NCBI GenBank assembly: GCA_015075075.1
Contig: JABTVA010000005.1
Span: 121,944 to 185,943, forward strand
Direction: 5' to 3'
Length of the DNA stretch: 64,000 nucleotides
Source: Deltaproteobacteria bacterium
Lineage (GTDB): Bacteria; Desulfobacterota; GWC2-55-46
The translations under genes and the position numbers were made by a program. The notes below the pieces were generated by a model. The model was not told the DNA's origin, made no database searches, and was given only the letters and a program-made list of their open reading frames with translations. Shown here piece by piece: positions 30,571 to 38,339 of this stretch. Within the stretch, counting starts at the first letter, position 1; each line of letters begins with the position of its first letter.

Positions 30571-31339
30571 CCGCGCCTCCGTCCGGTTTTCCGAGCGTTA
30601 TGTCGTCATAGTATGCCACGGCCCTGCTCTTCGTGTTGTCGGTGTCCGTCATTACCGCTATCCCGGCTATGGGCGGCGGCTCCTCCCCGAAGAGGCTTTT
30701 GTAGTCCTCGAGTACGTTCCTTTGCTCATGCACCCAGCTGCCGGAAAGCTCGGGGCCGCTTTCGACGGCCACCATCATCATGCTCTCGGTGAAGGGGCTC
30801 CTGATGGCCTCGCCTTTCCCGAGCCCGCCCGCCCAGACGTAGGCTATGGTGTTCCCTGTAGGCTCGAGGCTAAGGACGGTCTTTGCGAGCGCCTGCTTGA
30901 GTTTATCATAAGAGCTGGCCTTTTCGGGCTCGTACTCGAATATAACGCAGAGCCTTGCCGCGTAATCGTCGCCTTCCCTCACCCTTTCGTCCCCGGAAAG
31001 CACGTTCTCGACCTTCCATCTCCAGGAGAGGATGGGAAACTCCACCGGGTCCGCGCTGAACTTCATAAACAGGGCCGAAGCCCCGTGCTCGCTCTCCGCC
31101 ATCAGGACCCCGTTCCCGCTATTCTCGACTATCCTGTACGTTGTGCCCTTTTTCTGAGGGAATTCGAAAGGGCTCCAGTCCACGGGCAGCCCGGTCGCGG
31201 GGTCGGGGTTTGAGAACGTCTCCTGAAAGGCGTATTTCACGGCTCCGGCATGGATGGAGACTGCGGGCGCGAGTATCGAGAAGAGTAGCGCAGCGAAAAG
31301 GAAAAACGAAAAGGGACGCTGTGAGGGCCTGGATCGCAT
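30557..31339 (-). CDS. DUF3047 secreted protein
   Basis: 260 residues. An N-terminal signal peptide (SFFLFAALLFSILAPAVSIHA) is followed by the DUF3047 domain: FPILSWRWKVENVL, DDYAARLCVIFEYE, IAYVWAGGL and a C-terminal VMTDTDNTKSRAVAYYDDI. The fold resembles sugar-binding jelly rolls, so a periplasmic ligand-binding role is possible. Molecular function unknown. Confidence 0.85.
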   Translation of the reverse strand: MRSRPSQRPFSFFLFAALLFSILAPAVSIHAGAVKYAFQETFSNPDPATGLPVDWSPFEFPQKKGTTYRIVENSGNGVLMAESEHGASALFMKFSADPVEFPILSWRWKVENVLSGDERVREGDDYAARLCVIFEYEPEKASSYDKLKQALAKTVLSLEPTGNTIAYVWAGGLGKGEAIRSPFTESMMMVAVESGPELSGSWVHEQRNVLEDYKSLFGEEPPPIAGIAVMTDTDNTKSRAVAYYDDITLGKPDGGADVKR

Positions 31340-31405
31340 GAGGTTTCCCTGTCGGATTTCGGTTTTTTTCGGGTATTGCCGTCGGGTTTGGAAGAGGTGT
31401 TTTTA

Positions 31406-31545
31406 GGCAACCTCTAAAAATTAGAGATTTTTCCCGCAATCAAGGAAGGCCGGGAATAAAAAGCGGAGCATATATGATAATATGTGAGCATTTTATTCCC
31501 GGCCTGATACAGAGTTCGGGGAAAAAATCAATTTTAGAGGTTGCC
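31406..31545. repeat. Repeat D, copy 2 (MITE-like)
   Basis: Perfect 14-base terminal inverted repeats: GGCAACCTCTAAAA (31406-31419) and TTTTAGAGGTTGCC (31532-31545). It fills the gap between two minus-strand genes and ends two bases from the stop codon of the YkuK-like gene. Confidence 0.88.
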
Positions 31546-31546
31546 T

Positions 31547-32044
31547 TTATTTAGAGTGCCTGTCGGCGACCTTGCTCGCTCCGAAGGAGTCGGGCTTGGT
31601 CCTTGCGGCGTAGCCGGAGCCTGTGACCATGCCGACCACTTCCCTTATAATCTCCCTGGTCTCGCCGTTTTCGCCGATATCGAGGTGTATCTCGAGCGGC
31701 AGGTCCTTGAGCCCCTTTTCATTCAGCATCTTCCGGAGCACTGACGCAAGCTCTATGCTCATGGTGGCCTCGTAGAAGATGCGCTGCTTAAGGCTCTCCA
31801 TCTTTCGCCGCTGCGACTTCTTGTAGAAGTACCTGCCGCCGTGCCCGACCCGGTGGAGGACCACGGCGCTTACGAAGAGCGTCTCGCTGTTGAGAAAGGA
31901 ATCGGTGCCGATTATTACATTGTAGGTCTGGTCCGGGCTCTCGGTGACGTACTCTATGACCTTCTCGAACATTTCATCGATGCCCAGACGGCCGAAGGTG
32001 GGACTTGTGAAATCCTGGAAGCTCCTGTGGCAAGTAGATTCCAT
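31547..32044 (-). CDS. RNase H-like YkuK-family (DUF458) protein
   Basis: About 165 residues with the DUF458 pattern. The acidic residues of the RNase H-like fold lie in VIIGTDSFLNSETLFVSAVVLHRVGHGGRYFY, and IHLDIGENGETREIIREVVGMVTGSGY is the C-terminal hallmark. Start chosen at ATG 32044 (MESTCHRSFQDFTSPTFG). Function unproven; nuclease activity is suggested by fold. Its stop lies just beyond the end of repeat D. Confidence 0.82.
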   Translation of the reverse strand: MESTCHRSFQDFTSPTFGRLGIDEMFEKVIEYVTESPDQTYNVIIGTDSFLNSETLFVSAVVLHRVGHGGRYFYKKSQRRKMESLKQRIFYEATMSIELASVLRKMLNEKGLKDLPLEIHLDIGENGETREIIREVVGMVTGSGYAARTKPDSFGASKVADRHSK

Positions 32045-32235
32045 CCGAAAATCATACAATAAAACTCCTTTAAAAACAATGGGTTTTTGACAAGGCTTTC
32101 GCCCCAGGCATGGAGTCCGGCTCTTCCGGGCCATGTTGACATCCTCAGGGGCCTGTCTATAGTTATAATAGGCATGAAAATTCAATGGATAGAAGGCATT
32201 ATGGATTCCAAAGGCCCGAGCGGGCGGAGGGGCGG

Positions 32236-32445
32236 ATGGCTTTGAACCTTAACACAGCCAGCATGGAAGACCTTGCGAATATCGGCGGTATAAGCAGGGA
32301 GAGGGCCCAGCTTCTCCTTGCTTACAGGGAAGAGTACGGGGAATTCAGGACCTGGGACGATGTAAGGAATGTGCCGGGCTTTTCCCAGCAGGTAGTCGAG
32401 CAGCTTAAGCGGCAGGGAGCTGCCTTCAACGGAAGGAAGGGATAA
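32236..32445 (+). CDS. ComEA-like helix-hairpin-helix protein
   Basis: 69 residues carrying the ComEA HhH repeat (LNLNTASMEDLANIGGISRERAQLLLAYREEYGEF and then VRNVPGFSQQVVEQL). It lacks a signal peptide or membrane anchor, unlike ComEA proper, so it is probably cytoplasmic and may bind DNA non-specifically. Start at ATG 32236. Confidence 0.78.
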   Translation: MALNLNTASMEDLANIGGISRERAQLLLAYREEYGEFRTWDDVRNVPGFSQQVVEQLKRQGAAFNGRKG

Positions 32446-32476
32446 AGGCCGGATAAAGACAAGGCGGGAGGGCAGT

Positions 32477-32731
32477 ATGCCCAGGCTTAGAAAAAATACG
32501 GTAAAGGGGCAATTCGACGAAACCGGGACCCTTTCGAAGGTAGAGTCTCCCGGGCAGTACAGGGGCGCTCCGGAAGAGAAGTCCCCGGCACCCGGGACAT
32601 ACATGGACATCGAGCACGGACACGGGCCGATGGGCCTCCGTAGGGTCGGCAAGAAGTTCCTGCATATCAAAAGGAGCCTCAGGAAGAAATACGACCGCAA
32701 CAAGACCCTGTTCGGCGGCTGGCGCTTTTAG
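32477..32731 (+). CDS. Small basic hypothetical protein
   Basis: 84 residues, rich in Lys, Arg and Gly, with GGAGGGCAGT before the ATG. A C-terminal segment VGKKFLHIKRSLRKKYDRNK is strongly basic and could bind nucleic acid. Not recognised. It follows the ComEA-like gene by 31 bases on the same strand. Confidence 0.55.
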   Translation: MPRLRKNTVKGQFDETGTLSKVESPGQYRGAPEEKSPAPGTYMDIEHGHGPMGLRRVGKKFLHIKRSLRKKYDRNKTLFGGWRF

Positions 32732-32742
32732 CCATGTCCTAA

Positions 32743-33225
32743 TCAGAACCTCACGAGGAAGGCAAGGAAGTTCCATCCCATATTGTGGTTGTCATGCGCA
32801 TTGGAAAGATGCGTAAATTGTACGCGGAACCGCTCTCCAAGGTTTACTCCGGCCCCGAGCGAGAAATTGAAGTGCGTCCCGTTTACCTCGCTTATTTTCG
32901 ATAAGTAGGCGCCCCCGAGGTTCAGGTCCCATTTCTCGCTCGGCAGGACGTCATAGTCGATTGATAATGATGAGTTGGAGTTGAACGGGCCGTCCCAGTA
33001 CATGGCCTGCGCGCCGAGCCGCGTTTTCCTGTGGTCGTACCTGAGCACCACGGCGTTTGTCCAGGACGCCTTTATGAAGTCGGCGGCATAACCTGCGGAG
33101 ACCCCGGCTCCCGCGCTACCGTGGGTTGATATCAAGGCAAACAGGGACGCGAAAAGATAGAAGGCGTTCCTTCGCATCTTCTGGCGGATCCTCTGGCTCA
33201 TTCTCGGGCAAAAGACTCCTTTCAC
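32743..33225 (-). CDS. PagL-like lipid A 3-O-deacylase family protein
   Basis: 160 residues or fewer, depending on start (ATG 33177 gives MRRNAFYLFASLF). A signal peptide is followed by alternating beta strands. The catalytic motif of PagL-type outer-membrane hydrolases is seen near the C-terminus: RVQFTHLSNAHDNHNMGWNF supplies His and Ser, and the protein ends in Phe (FLAFLVRF), as outer-membrane barrels do. It would trim acyl chains from lipid A at the cell surface. Confidence 0.75.
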   Translation of the reverse strand: MKGVFCPRMSQRIRQKMRRNAFYLFASLFALISTHGSAGAGVSAGYAADFIKASWTNAVVLRYDHRKTRLGAQAMYWDGPFNSNSSLSIDYDVLPSEKWDLNLGGAYLSKISEVNGTHFNFSLGAGVNLGERFRVQFTHLSNAHDNHNMGWNFLAFLVRF

Positions 33226-33411
33226 GATTTATGCATCACTTATTATAGCCGATTTCACCCGCTTGTATTTCAATCCTCCCCGCATTCCCGCCCAGCCTGT
33301 CCCCTTAATAAAAATCCTGATAAGGCCATGAAATACGAGCGGTCTTCCGGGGCGGGGAAGAATTTATGCACCAGGTTCCTATCAAGCCGCAAAAAGAAGG
33401 ACGCATACCAG

Positions 33412-33831
33412 ATGCCTGAGCCGGTCGTCACCAGCATAGTCCAGGGCACCCTCGGAAGGGTCATAGACAGGCTTGCGGACAAGTACCTCCCTTCATCGGT
33501 AAGCGAGAAGGAGAGGGAGGAGTTCCGCATAAGGGCCAGGGAGCTCGCATTGAAGGAGGCCGAGGCAGAGGCAAGGGCCATCGAGTCGGTCAACGCCACT
33601 ATCAGAGAAGAGGGCAGAAGCGAGCACTGGATGCAGTGGGCCTGGCGTCCCCTTATCGGGTTCACGTTCGCGGCGGTCGTCATCAATAACTACATACTCT
33701 TGCCTTACTTCAGAAACCTCGGCCTGCAGCCTATCGACATACCCTCCGGCATATGGGAGTCGATGCTGGTGATACTGGGCGTTGCCGCTGGCACCAGGGG
33801 GCTCGAAAAGTGGGCCCGGGAAAGGAAGTGA
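33412..33831 (+). CDS. 3TM holin-like protein (GTA/phage type)
   Basis: About 139 residues. An N-terminal acidic coiled coil (VSEKEREEFRIRARELALKEAEAEARAIESVNA) is followed by MQWAWRPLIGFTFAAVVINNYILLPYF, the hallmark of the three-TM holin family found in gene transfer agents and phages, and a last hydrophobic helix (SMLVILGVAAGTRGLEKW). It would form membrane holes at lysis. ATG 33412 with AGAAGGA is the start. No endolysin is seen next to it. It is the first gene of a compact plus-strand cassette. Confidence 0.82.
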   Translation: MPEPVVTSIVQGTLGRVIDRLADKYLPSSVSEKEREEFRIRARELALKEAEAEARAIESVNATIREEGRSEHWMQWAWRPLIGFTFAAVVINNYILLPYFRNLGLQPIDIPSGIWESMLVILGVAAGTRGLEKWARERK

Positions 33832-33835
33832 ACGG

Positions 33836-35176
33836 ATGGCGCTCTCAATCCCGTCAAGCGGAATGACAGCCGGGTCTGCCCCGGGACAATCCCTCGAATG
33901 GAACGGCTTCATCTGGGTGCCCCGGATGTCGGCTGGCCAGTCATGGCCCGAGGTCGCCTATGCGGGAAAAACTCATTACCGGACCGACAGGGACATAGCA
34001 TATACCCGGAACTCATCGGGGGCGTGGGTGCCTGTAGGATCCTTCTCAGGAATGAATATCTTCGTCGACCCCGAGAACGGGACCGACGACGCGGACCACG
34101 GCTTCGGGACGGGCAGCAATGCATTCGCTTCCATCCAATACGCGGTGGATTCCATCCCTGGAGTATTGAACGGAGACGTCCTCGTTAATTTGAGCAACGC
34201 TACGTTTACCGAGGACGTGGCCCTCGGAGGAAAGTATTTTACCGGCCCGTATACGCTGACCGTAAGGGGCGAGCAGGCGATAGAGCTTCCCGAGACGGTT
34301 GCCACCGGCGGAACGAGCGGGAACGCCGACAGCCAGGGCACCCTCGTAAAGACCGGGGCAGGGTGGACTGCAAACCGTTTCCAGAACATGTGGGTGCGCT
34401 TCACGGATGATACGCCCACAAACGCGCTCCGCGGGCAGGAATATCTGATAGACACGAACACTTCGGACACCCTCACGATCTGCAATACCTTCCAGATTGG
34501 GATGCGGGGCACGACCGCCGCAACACCGGTGAACGGCGAGAAGTTTTCCATATACAAGGAAGGCACGAAATGGGGCATGGGCGGTAGCGGGCAGGCCTAC
34601 CCGATATGGGTCAAGCCCTATCAGGCCAATGTCGTCTTCCACAGGATAGGCTTCCGTGAAACAGTCCTCGCCCCGCCGTCATACTTCATCGTCTGCGACG
34701 TCGGCTCGAACGTCGTCATGCAGGCCTGCTCGGACGTATTGACGACGAGGATACTCAATATTTACGCATATACCGCCACCCTGATGCTCAAGGACTGTTA
34801 CGTCCTCACGGACATGTCCGGCGGCAGGGGCGTATCGGTCCTTGTCGGGAGCACCGTCGACATCGAAGGGACCAAGGTCAGGGGGAACGGGACGGCAGGC
34901 AGCAGCTGGGCCGTATTCTGCCAGCAGAACGCGACCGTAAGGGTCTTGAGCGGCATCTTCGAGAACTGCAACAGGGCCTTCAACATGCGCTTCGGCGGCA
35001 TAGGGAGCTTCGTCGGCAGCCCGGCCGTACAGGGCAAGCCGAGAATCAGGAACAATTCCACGGGAATATTCGCCGACACGGGCGCGGCCTTCGGGGTGAC
35101 CTCGCAAATCATCTTCTCCGGCAATACCACGGACAAGAACCCGTCAGGCGCATCCGACCCGGCGTACATAGATTAG
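33836..35176 (+). CDS. Phage tailspike-like beta-helix protein
   Basis: 446 residues. The N-terminal 70 residues resemble phage tail-fibre attachment regions (QSLEWNGFIWVP, YRTDRDIAYTRNSSGAWVPVG). From residue 80, GMNIFVDPENGTDDADHGFGT starts a right-handed parallel beta-helix, with repeated short strands through LMLKDCYVLTDMSGGRGVSV to the end. Such proteins bind or cut surface polysaccharide. It begins four bases after the holin stop. Enzymatic residues cannot be assigned. Confidence 0.72.
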   Translation: MALSIPSSGMTAGSAPGQSLEWNGFIWVPRMSAGQSWPEVAYAGKTHYRTDRDIAYTRNSSGAWVPVGSFSGMNIFVDPENGTDDADHGFGTGSNAFASIQYAVDSIPGVLNGDVLVNLSNATFTEDVALGGKYFTGPYTLTVRGEQAIELPETVATGGTSGNADSQGTLVKTGAGWTANRFQNMWVRFTDDTPTNALRGQEYLIDTNTSDTLTICNTFQIGMRGTTAATPVNGEKFSIYKEGTKWGMGGSGQAYPIWVKPYQANVVFHRIGFRETVLAPPSYFIVCDVGSNVVMQACSDVLTTRILNIYAYTATLMLKDCYVLTDMSGGRGVSVLVGSTVDIEGTKVRGNGTAGSSWAVFCQQNATVRVLSGIFENCNRAFNMRFGGIGSFVGSPAVQGKPRIRNNSTGIFADTGAAFGVTSQIIFSGNTTDKNPSGASDPAYID

Positions 35177-35185
35177 GGGGAGAAT

Positions 35186-35365
35186 GTGAGACTGCTTTTT
35201 AATCCAGCGGACGGCGAAATCTTTTATGCGATAAGGGACGCGGACTGGTTCTGGTTCGCTCACACTACCAACATCCCCCTCGCAGAATTCGATATAGACG
35301 AGGTCGCGCCGGAGAATAAGGACATCTGCATGGACTTGAGGCGCGTTGCCGGAAGACTGATCTGA
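35186..35365 (+). CDS. Small phage-cassette protein
   Basis: 59 residues from GTG 35186, preceded by AGGGGGAGAAT. The sequence VRLLFNPADGEIFYAIRDAD is followed by an acidic segment and ends AGRLI. It is short but well placed between two cassette genes and uses the same codons. Not recognised. Confidence 0.55.
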   Translation: MRLLFNPADGEIFYAIRDADWFWFAHTTNIPLAEFDIDEVAPENKDICMDLRRVAGRLI

Positions 35366-35442
35366 AGGCAGGGGCATTACGTGGGCTCGGGACAGTGTGT
35401 ACGAAAGGAAGGGTGGGCTGGGGAAATGACGGAGGCATACCG

Positions 35443-35577
35443 ATGGCTGAAAGGCCGGTAATCATCGCCAGGGACGAGACAAGGCCAGGCTTCAGGCGCT
35501 CCTGAGAAGGTTGGTCTGGACGCCCCAGGAGGACGAGATACTGAGGATGCTATTGAAAAAGCGGTGGCCGGATAATG
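35443..35577 (+). CDS. Possible small frameshifted phage-cassette gene
   Basis: ATG 35443, preceded by GGAGG, gives MAERPVIIARDETR; a slip near 35480 would join it to LQALLRRLVWTPQEDEILRMLLKKRWPDNG, ending at the start of the next gene. About 44 residues. The second part has a helix-rich, charged look. Highly tentative. Confidence 0.3.
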
Positions 35578-36175
35578 GCGAATATCAAGCTCATCGAGCA
35601 TTACGGAGATACGGGATCACTTTGCACCTGAGGGTTTTGCGCCTTTCGATTCATGGCTCGACCTCGTCGACGGCCTTTTCAAGGCCGCTGGCAACGCCCT
35701 TTTCTCCATGCCGGAGGACGGCACAAGAAAAGGGGAGTATGCGCTCTCGGAGGGGAGAGAGGAGTGGGAGGACGGGGAATACACCTTTGCCGTACGGAGG
35801 CAGACCGGAGAGGCCCCGGCCTACACCGACCCGGTAGTCGGCTGCGGGAGGTTTACGATAAAGGACGACAGGGAAGTCGTGCTGGACGTGAACCCTTCGA
35901 CCAGGCTTCCGGAAAATGACGCGAGGCTCGACAACCTCGATACGGCCGTATCGACAAGGCTTGCCTCGCTCGGGTATGAGGCCCCCGACAACATGGGCAT
36001 AAACGCGGTCCGCGAGGCCGTAACGCTTCTCCGCAAGCACGCGACAAACAGGATGACTGAGGCCGACAACGGCGACGGCACAAGGACCTTCACCTACTTC
36101 GACGACGACGGCACTACACCCGTCCTTGCCTATTCCTACAGGACCGCCGAGAAGACGAGGGAAAAGGCGACATGA
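35575..36175 (+). CDS. Phage tail/baseplate-like protein (one frameshift)
   Basis: Starts MANIKLIEH at ATG 35575, slips near 35600, then continues ITEIRDHFAPEGFAPFDSWLDLVDGLFKAAGNAL to a stop at 36173-36175. About 200 residues. The segment PSTRLPENDARLDNLDTAVSTRLASLGYEAPDN is of a type often seen in phage structural proteins, and the end is NGDGTRTFTYFDDDG. The stop overlaps the next ATG (ATGA), so it is co-translated with the downstream gene. Function unknown. Confidence 0.55.
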
Positions 36176-36609
36176 GCATCTCCCCGGCTTTCCACGGGTG
36201 GTCGTCCGGGTATCTGAAGCCCGCGTTTTCAGGCTGGGAGCGTCACGACGCTATCGCGCCAAAAATGGCCGTTGGTAGGCTCGTCCACCAGGGGCACATT
36301 ATTTCAACATGCGCCCATGCAGGGGCAGTTGCCCTCCTTGTGCAGCAGCCCTGCCATGCGTTCGGGATAAGCCCGGCGGCAACAAGCTATAGGATCGCAA
36401 AGGATGCCGGGCGCTCGAAGGCAGTATCGTCCGGGGATGATCCTCTGAAGGCCGTGTGCGGCAGAACGGCGCTTAAGATCTCCGCGCCGCCCGATGGAGC
36501 CGCAAGGTCGATAATGGAGGCAAGGGTCCCGCCGGTCTGCAATGTGGGCGATTCACCCTCGAAGACCGTAAAGGCCTCCGGGGATGCGTACCCGGCAGTA
36601 TCCGGATGA
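36172..36609 (+). CDS. Phage-cassette hypothetical protein
   Basis: 145 residues, last gene of the cassette; its ATG overlaps the preceding stop. Rich in Ala, Ser, Gly and Pro with several histidines and cysteines (ISTCAHAGAVALLVQQPCHAFG). No family recognised. A terminator follows after 11 bases. Confidence 0.5.
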   Translation: MSISPAFHGWSSGYLKPAFSGWERHDAIAPKMAVGRLVHQGHIISTCAHAGAVALLVQQPCHAFGISPAATSYRIAKDAGRSKAVSSGDDPLKAVCGRTALKISAPPDGAARSIMEARVPPVCNVGDSPSKTVKASGDAYPAVSG

Positions 36610-36620
36610 GACCTGAAAAC

Positions 36621-36654
36621 AAGAAGGGGCTGCCTGTAACGGCAGCCCCTTCTT
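36621..36654. terminator. Bidirectional terminator, phage cassette / ssrA
   Basis: Perfect 14-base stem AAGAAGGGGCTGCC / GGCAGCCCCTTCTT with a six-base loop. It ends the plus-strand cassette and, from the other side, the tmRNA gene. Confidence 0.88.
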
Positions 36655-36663
36655 TATTTAAAA

Positions 36664-37016
36664 TGGTGGAGGCGGCGGGAATCGAACCCGCGTCCGGCAA
36701 CGCTTATCCGGTTCTTCTACATGCTTATCCTGTCAGGGTAAGTCTCGCTCTCCGGCCCCCTTAAGGCATGAATTCCGGAAAGCCAGCCCGGTTGAGTCTC
36801 GCTCCCAGGTCCTTCGGACAGAGCCCCGGAAGCCATCCTGCTGAGTGTCGTCCTTCAGGCCCCGCAGGAGAAAGCCTGAAAGACGCTGGCCGGCTTAAGC
36901 GGCCAGGGCGTAATCGTAGTCGTTGCCGACTGTTTTTGTCTATCTGATTTACGAGGAGATAGAGCTCGGCATGCTTCACCCGGATTCAGACCGTCCCGTC
37001 GAAGCCAGTCGCCCCC
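36664..37016 (-). ncRNA. ssrA: Transfer-messenger RNA (tmRNA)
   Basis: About 353 bases. On the minus strand it begins GGGGGCGACTGGCTTCGACG and ends TTCGATTCCCGCCGCCTCCACCA, the tRNA-Ala-like halves that close the molecule, with the CCA encoded. The tag-coding frame (36895-36927) reads GNDYDYALAA then TAA, preceded by the alanine carried by tmRNA itself. With smpB just upstream it rescues stalled ribosomes and marks the peptides for proteolysis. The resume codon is GGC (Gly); many tags start with Ala or Gly here. Confidence 0.97.
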
Positions 37017-37051
37017 ATTTTTCAAAGAACACGATTCCTTTTCAGACCTTA

Positions 37052-37200
37052 TTAAGGAAGGTCTGATTAATTCTGTTTTCTGTTGTCATTGCGAGGAGCT
37101 TTAGCCCGAAGCAATCTCTATGCTTGATTTTCCAAAAAGATAAGATTGCTTCGCTTCGCTCGCAATGACGAACACATTGAATTAGTCAGAGCTTATTTAA
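37052..37200. repeat. Repeat C, copy 2 (MITE-like)
   Basis: Left end ttaaggaaggtctgattaattc; right end gaattagtcagagcttatttaa, imperfectly inverted. The centre has cattgcgaggagctttag facing gcttcgctcgcaatgac. It lies between smpB and ssrA. Confidence 0.82.
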
Positions 37201-37237
37201 ATTATACCATACAGGCCGGCGGCTTAAAAGCAAGTTT

Positions 37238-37699
37238 TCAGCTCTTCCCGCGCTTGCCGAGTGCCTTCTCCATCTCCCTCTTCACGTCCCGCTTCTTATG
37301 CTCTCCCGCTTGTCGTAGAAGGTCTTTCCCTTTGCCAGCCCCAGCTCCACCTTGGCCTTGCCGTCCTTGAAATATAGCTTGGTAGGTATGAGGGTGTAGC
37401 CCTTCTCGCGCGTCTTGCCGAGAAGCCTCCTTATCTCCCTCTTGTGGAGGAGTAGCTTCCTGGTCCTGTCCGGCTCGTGCTGCTTAAACCCGTCAGCCTT
37501 AGAGTACGGGCTTATGTGGGCGTTAAGCAGGAACGCCTCTTCGCCTATTATCTTGGCGTAGCCGTCCTTCAGGTTGGCCTTCCCGGCCCTGAGCGACTTT
37601 ACCTCCGTGCCGGTGAGGATAATGCCCGCCTCAAAGTCGTCCCTCGATGAAGTAATCGTGGTAGGCCTTCCTGTTCCGGGTGACTATATCTATCGACAC
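37238..37699 (-). CDS. smpB: SsrA-binding protein (frameshifted)
   Basis: Partner of tmRNA. From a GTG at 37699 it reads [15 protein letters not shown], then slips near 37645 and continues [41 protein letters not shown] and [22 protein letters not shown] second slip near 37300 hides the basic C-terminal tail ([13 protein letters not shown]) that folds into the decoding centre. Start is uncertain, as no ATG is present nearby. Essential partner of ssrA, so the slips are probably errors. Confidence 0.92.
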
Positions 37700-37786
37700 T
37701 GGCTTTTTAACTCCGGAACCGATCAGGGTACATGGGCTCTTTGCCCTCTGAAAATGCATGAAAGGGAGCATTTAAAAAGACGGTGG

Positions 37787-38221
37787 TTATTCTATTCTCA
37801 GGACGCGGGGCCTGAAAGACCTGCCGTGCTCGGAAAGAACGCTTAAGCCCTTGAGCAAGCCGAAGGCGGCGGCTAAAAATGCCACCCCGGAGATGCCGGA
37901 GACGAGGTCGGGGTGGTAGCCCGGCAGGAACCTCGGGAATACCGATTGCCCGAGCGCCACCCCGGCTATGAAGCTCAGTATGGGGAAGAGGTACAGGAGC
38001 GCCCCTGCCTTCAGGACCGACCCGGCGCTCACCGAGAATACGACCTTGTCGCCCACTTTCACGCCGACCGGGTCTATGGCCTCGACGATGACCTCGGCAT
38101 CGGACGCGCCTCCAGTTACGCACGATTTCTTCGAGGAGCAGCTCTCGCACGCGCCAGTCCTCGTCGCCCGTATGGCCACCTTGTCCCCGTCCTTCCGTAT
38201 TACAGTCCCATGCTCTTCCAT
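37787..38221 (-). CDS. RseC/SoxR-reducing system family membrane protein
   Basis: 144 residues. The N-terminal cytoplasmic part has the cysteine cluster GACESCSSKKSC, then two membrane helices (AGALLYLFPILSFIAGVALG and LVSGISGVAFLAAAFGLL). This is the RseC/RsxC-associated family, tied to reduction of SoxR iron-sulfur clusters or RseA/RseB signalling in enterics. Start at ATG 38221 (MEEHGTVI). No rsx genes are nearby, so its partner is unknown. Confidence 0.85.
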   Translation of the reverse strand: MEEHGTVIRKDGDKVAIRATRTGACESCSSKKSCVTGGASDAEVIVEAIDPVGVKVGDKVVFSVSAGSVLKAGALLYLFPILSFIAGVALGQSVFPRFLPGYHPDLVSGISGVAFLAAAFGLLKGLSVLSEHGRSFRPRVLRIE

Positions 38222-38273
38222 CAATTTAAATCGTAACAAATAAGGGGCTGTTTTTCAAGAAACGCCGGGGCTC

Positions 38274-38310
38274 AAAAAAAAGCCCTGCCCCTTGCGGGGA
38301 GGGCTTTTTG
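38274..38310 (-). terminator. Terminator downstream of the chemoreceptor gene
   Basis: Stem AAAAAGCCCT-G-CCCC / GGGG-AGGGCTTTTT around a TTGC loop, with A and T runs on both sides. Confidence 0.82.
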
Positions 38311-38339
38311 CTTTTTGTCTATTCACCGGCAGCCGAGAG

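Noticed and set aside
33412..36609. Phage cassette as a full prophage
   Set aside because: No integrase, terminase, portal or capsid gene lies between 32.7 and 36.6 kb, and the flanks are ordinary chromosomal genes.
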